Source: Halobacteriales archaeon QH_8_67_36 (lineage in GTDB: Archaea > Halobacteriota > Halobacteria > Halobacteriales > Haloarculaceae). Taken from it: 5,089 bases of DNA. The stretch lies in NCBI GenBank assembly GCA_003021755.1, contig PXQZ01000051.1, positions 1 to 5,089 on the forward strand, written 5' to 3'. Shown piece after piece: positions 4,988-5,089 of the stretch. Position 1 is the stretch's first letter; every line of letters begins with the position of its first letter. The position numbers and the translations under genes are program-made. The notes beneath the pieces were generated by a model that saw nothing but the letters and a program-made list of their open reading frames with translations, was not told the DNA's origin and searched no databases.

Positions 4988-5019
4988 GCAGTGGAGGGAG
5001 CGCCGGATTTGCCCCGGCG
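4964..5019 (+). promoter_or_regulatory. Candidate promoter and 5'-leader hairpin of the gene at 5026
   Basis: TTATA at 4964-4968 would start transcription near 4992, giving a leader of about 34 nt. That leader contains GGAGG (4993-4997) and a perfect 6-bp stem, CGCCGG (5001-5006) with CCGGCG (5014-5019), around a 7-nt loop. The stem ends 6 nt before the ATG. The GGAGG is far from the ATG in linear distance, but folding the hairpin would bring it nearer. Confidence 0.4.
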
Positions 5020-5025
5020 AGACCA

Positions 5026-5089
5026 ATGAGTACGAACGCCACGGACGATACGAACGATGCCCGAAGCGAGGAACCAGCGCGGCGATACG
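5026..5089 (+). CDS. Start of an unidentified acidic protein, 3'-truncated by the window end
   Basis: An open frame begins at ATG 5026 and continues to the last base without a stop. The 21 visible residues (starting MSTNATDDTNDARSEE and ending PARRY) are hydrophilic and acidic with several Thr and Asp, typical of the flexible N-terminus of a haloarchaeal protein. No family can be recognised from so little sequence. The ATG is chosen because neighbouring GTG and TTG codons are out of frame or followed by stops. A promoter-like box and a small hairpin precede it. Confidence 0.6.
   Translation, partial: MSTNATDDTNDARSEEPARRY

Larger units (their letters stand above)
4643..5025. other. AT-richer intergenic region without a convincing gene
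   Basis: About 380 nt between the small membrane gene and the gene starting at 5026. It is visibly richer in A and T than the rest of the window. No frame on either strand shows halophile-like protein composition. It holds two copies of AATGTGAAA (4835-4843, 4889-4897), two copies of CGGGATAGTAA (4762-4772, 4977-4987) and a related GATAGTTACC at 4848-4857. TATA-like spots occur at 4698-4706 (ATAACTTAT), 4936-4940 and 4964-4968. It may hold operators for the 5026 gene or a small RNA, but neither is demonstrated. Confidence 0.6.

Noticed and set aside
4791..5042. An 83-codon minus-strand frame in the last intergenic region
   Set aside because: Composition is not halophile-like (many Thr, Arg and Ser, few acids), it overlaps the start of the 5026 gene, and no motif is visible.

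Overview
The window looks like a chromosomal piece of a haloarchaeon (class Halobacteria). It is GC-rich, its proteins are strongly acidic, and several starts sit about 26 nt downstream of a TATA-like box with almost no leader, as in leaderless haloarchaeal transcripts. It also carries archaeal information-processing genes (SRP19, Gar1) and an archaeal presenilin-type protease. The genus cannot be fixed from the sequence; a Haloarcula-like relative would fit, but that is a guess.

Left part (1-1670): the window opens inside coxB, subunit II of a haem-copper oxidase with a full CuA site and a duplicated Asn-Gln-Thr tail. A small MaoC-type hydratase follows. Directly at its stop codon lies a short minus-strand segment that resembles the right end (omega-RNA/hairpin end) of an IS200/IS605-type TnpB element, with no transposase left. 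Next, on the minus strand, is a short single-helix protein of unknown function whose start is unclear.

Middle (1635-3308, plus strand): a leaderless promoter drives SRP19, which overlaps the next gene, gar1, by ATGA. After 51 nt comes a presenilin-family intramembrane aspartyl protease (PSH type). This groups signal-recognition-particle assembly, pseudouridylation/rRNA processing and membrane proteolysis. The first two are clearly co-transcribed; the third may have its own start.

Right part (3305-4642, minus strand): an ornithine cyclodeaminase/mu-crystallin family NAD(P)-dependent enzyme, with changed residues in its usual active site, converges on the protease gene so tightly that one CTAG provides both stop codons. 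Behind it is a 69-residue two-helix membrane protein with a clear BRE/TATA promoter. The last 440 nt before position 5026 are visibly AT-richer and hold no convincing gene. They contain short repeated motifs and a promoter-like element, with a small hairpin ahead of a new gene that starts at 5026 and runs off the window.

Most of the window is ordinary haloarchaeal core sequence. The items most worth a second look are the solo TnpB-type end at the maoC stop, the non-canonical cyclodeaminase active site, the PLL variant and acidic loop of the protease, the shared stop codons, and the repeat-bearing intergenic region. I did not find a convincing new multi-gene system.
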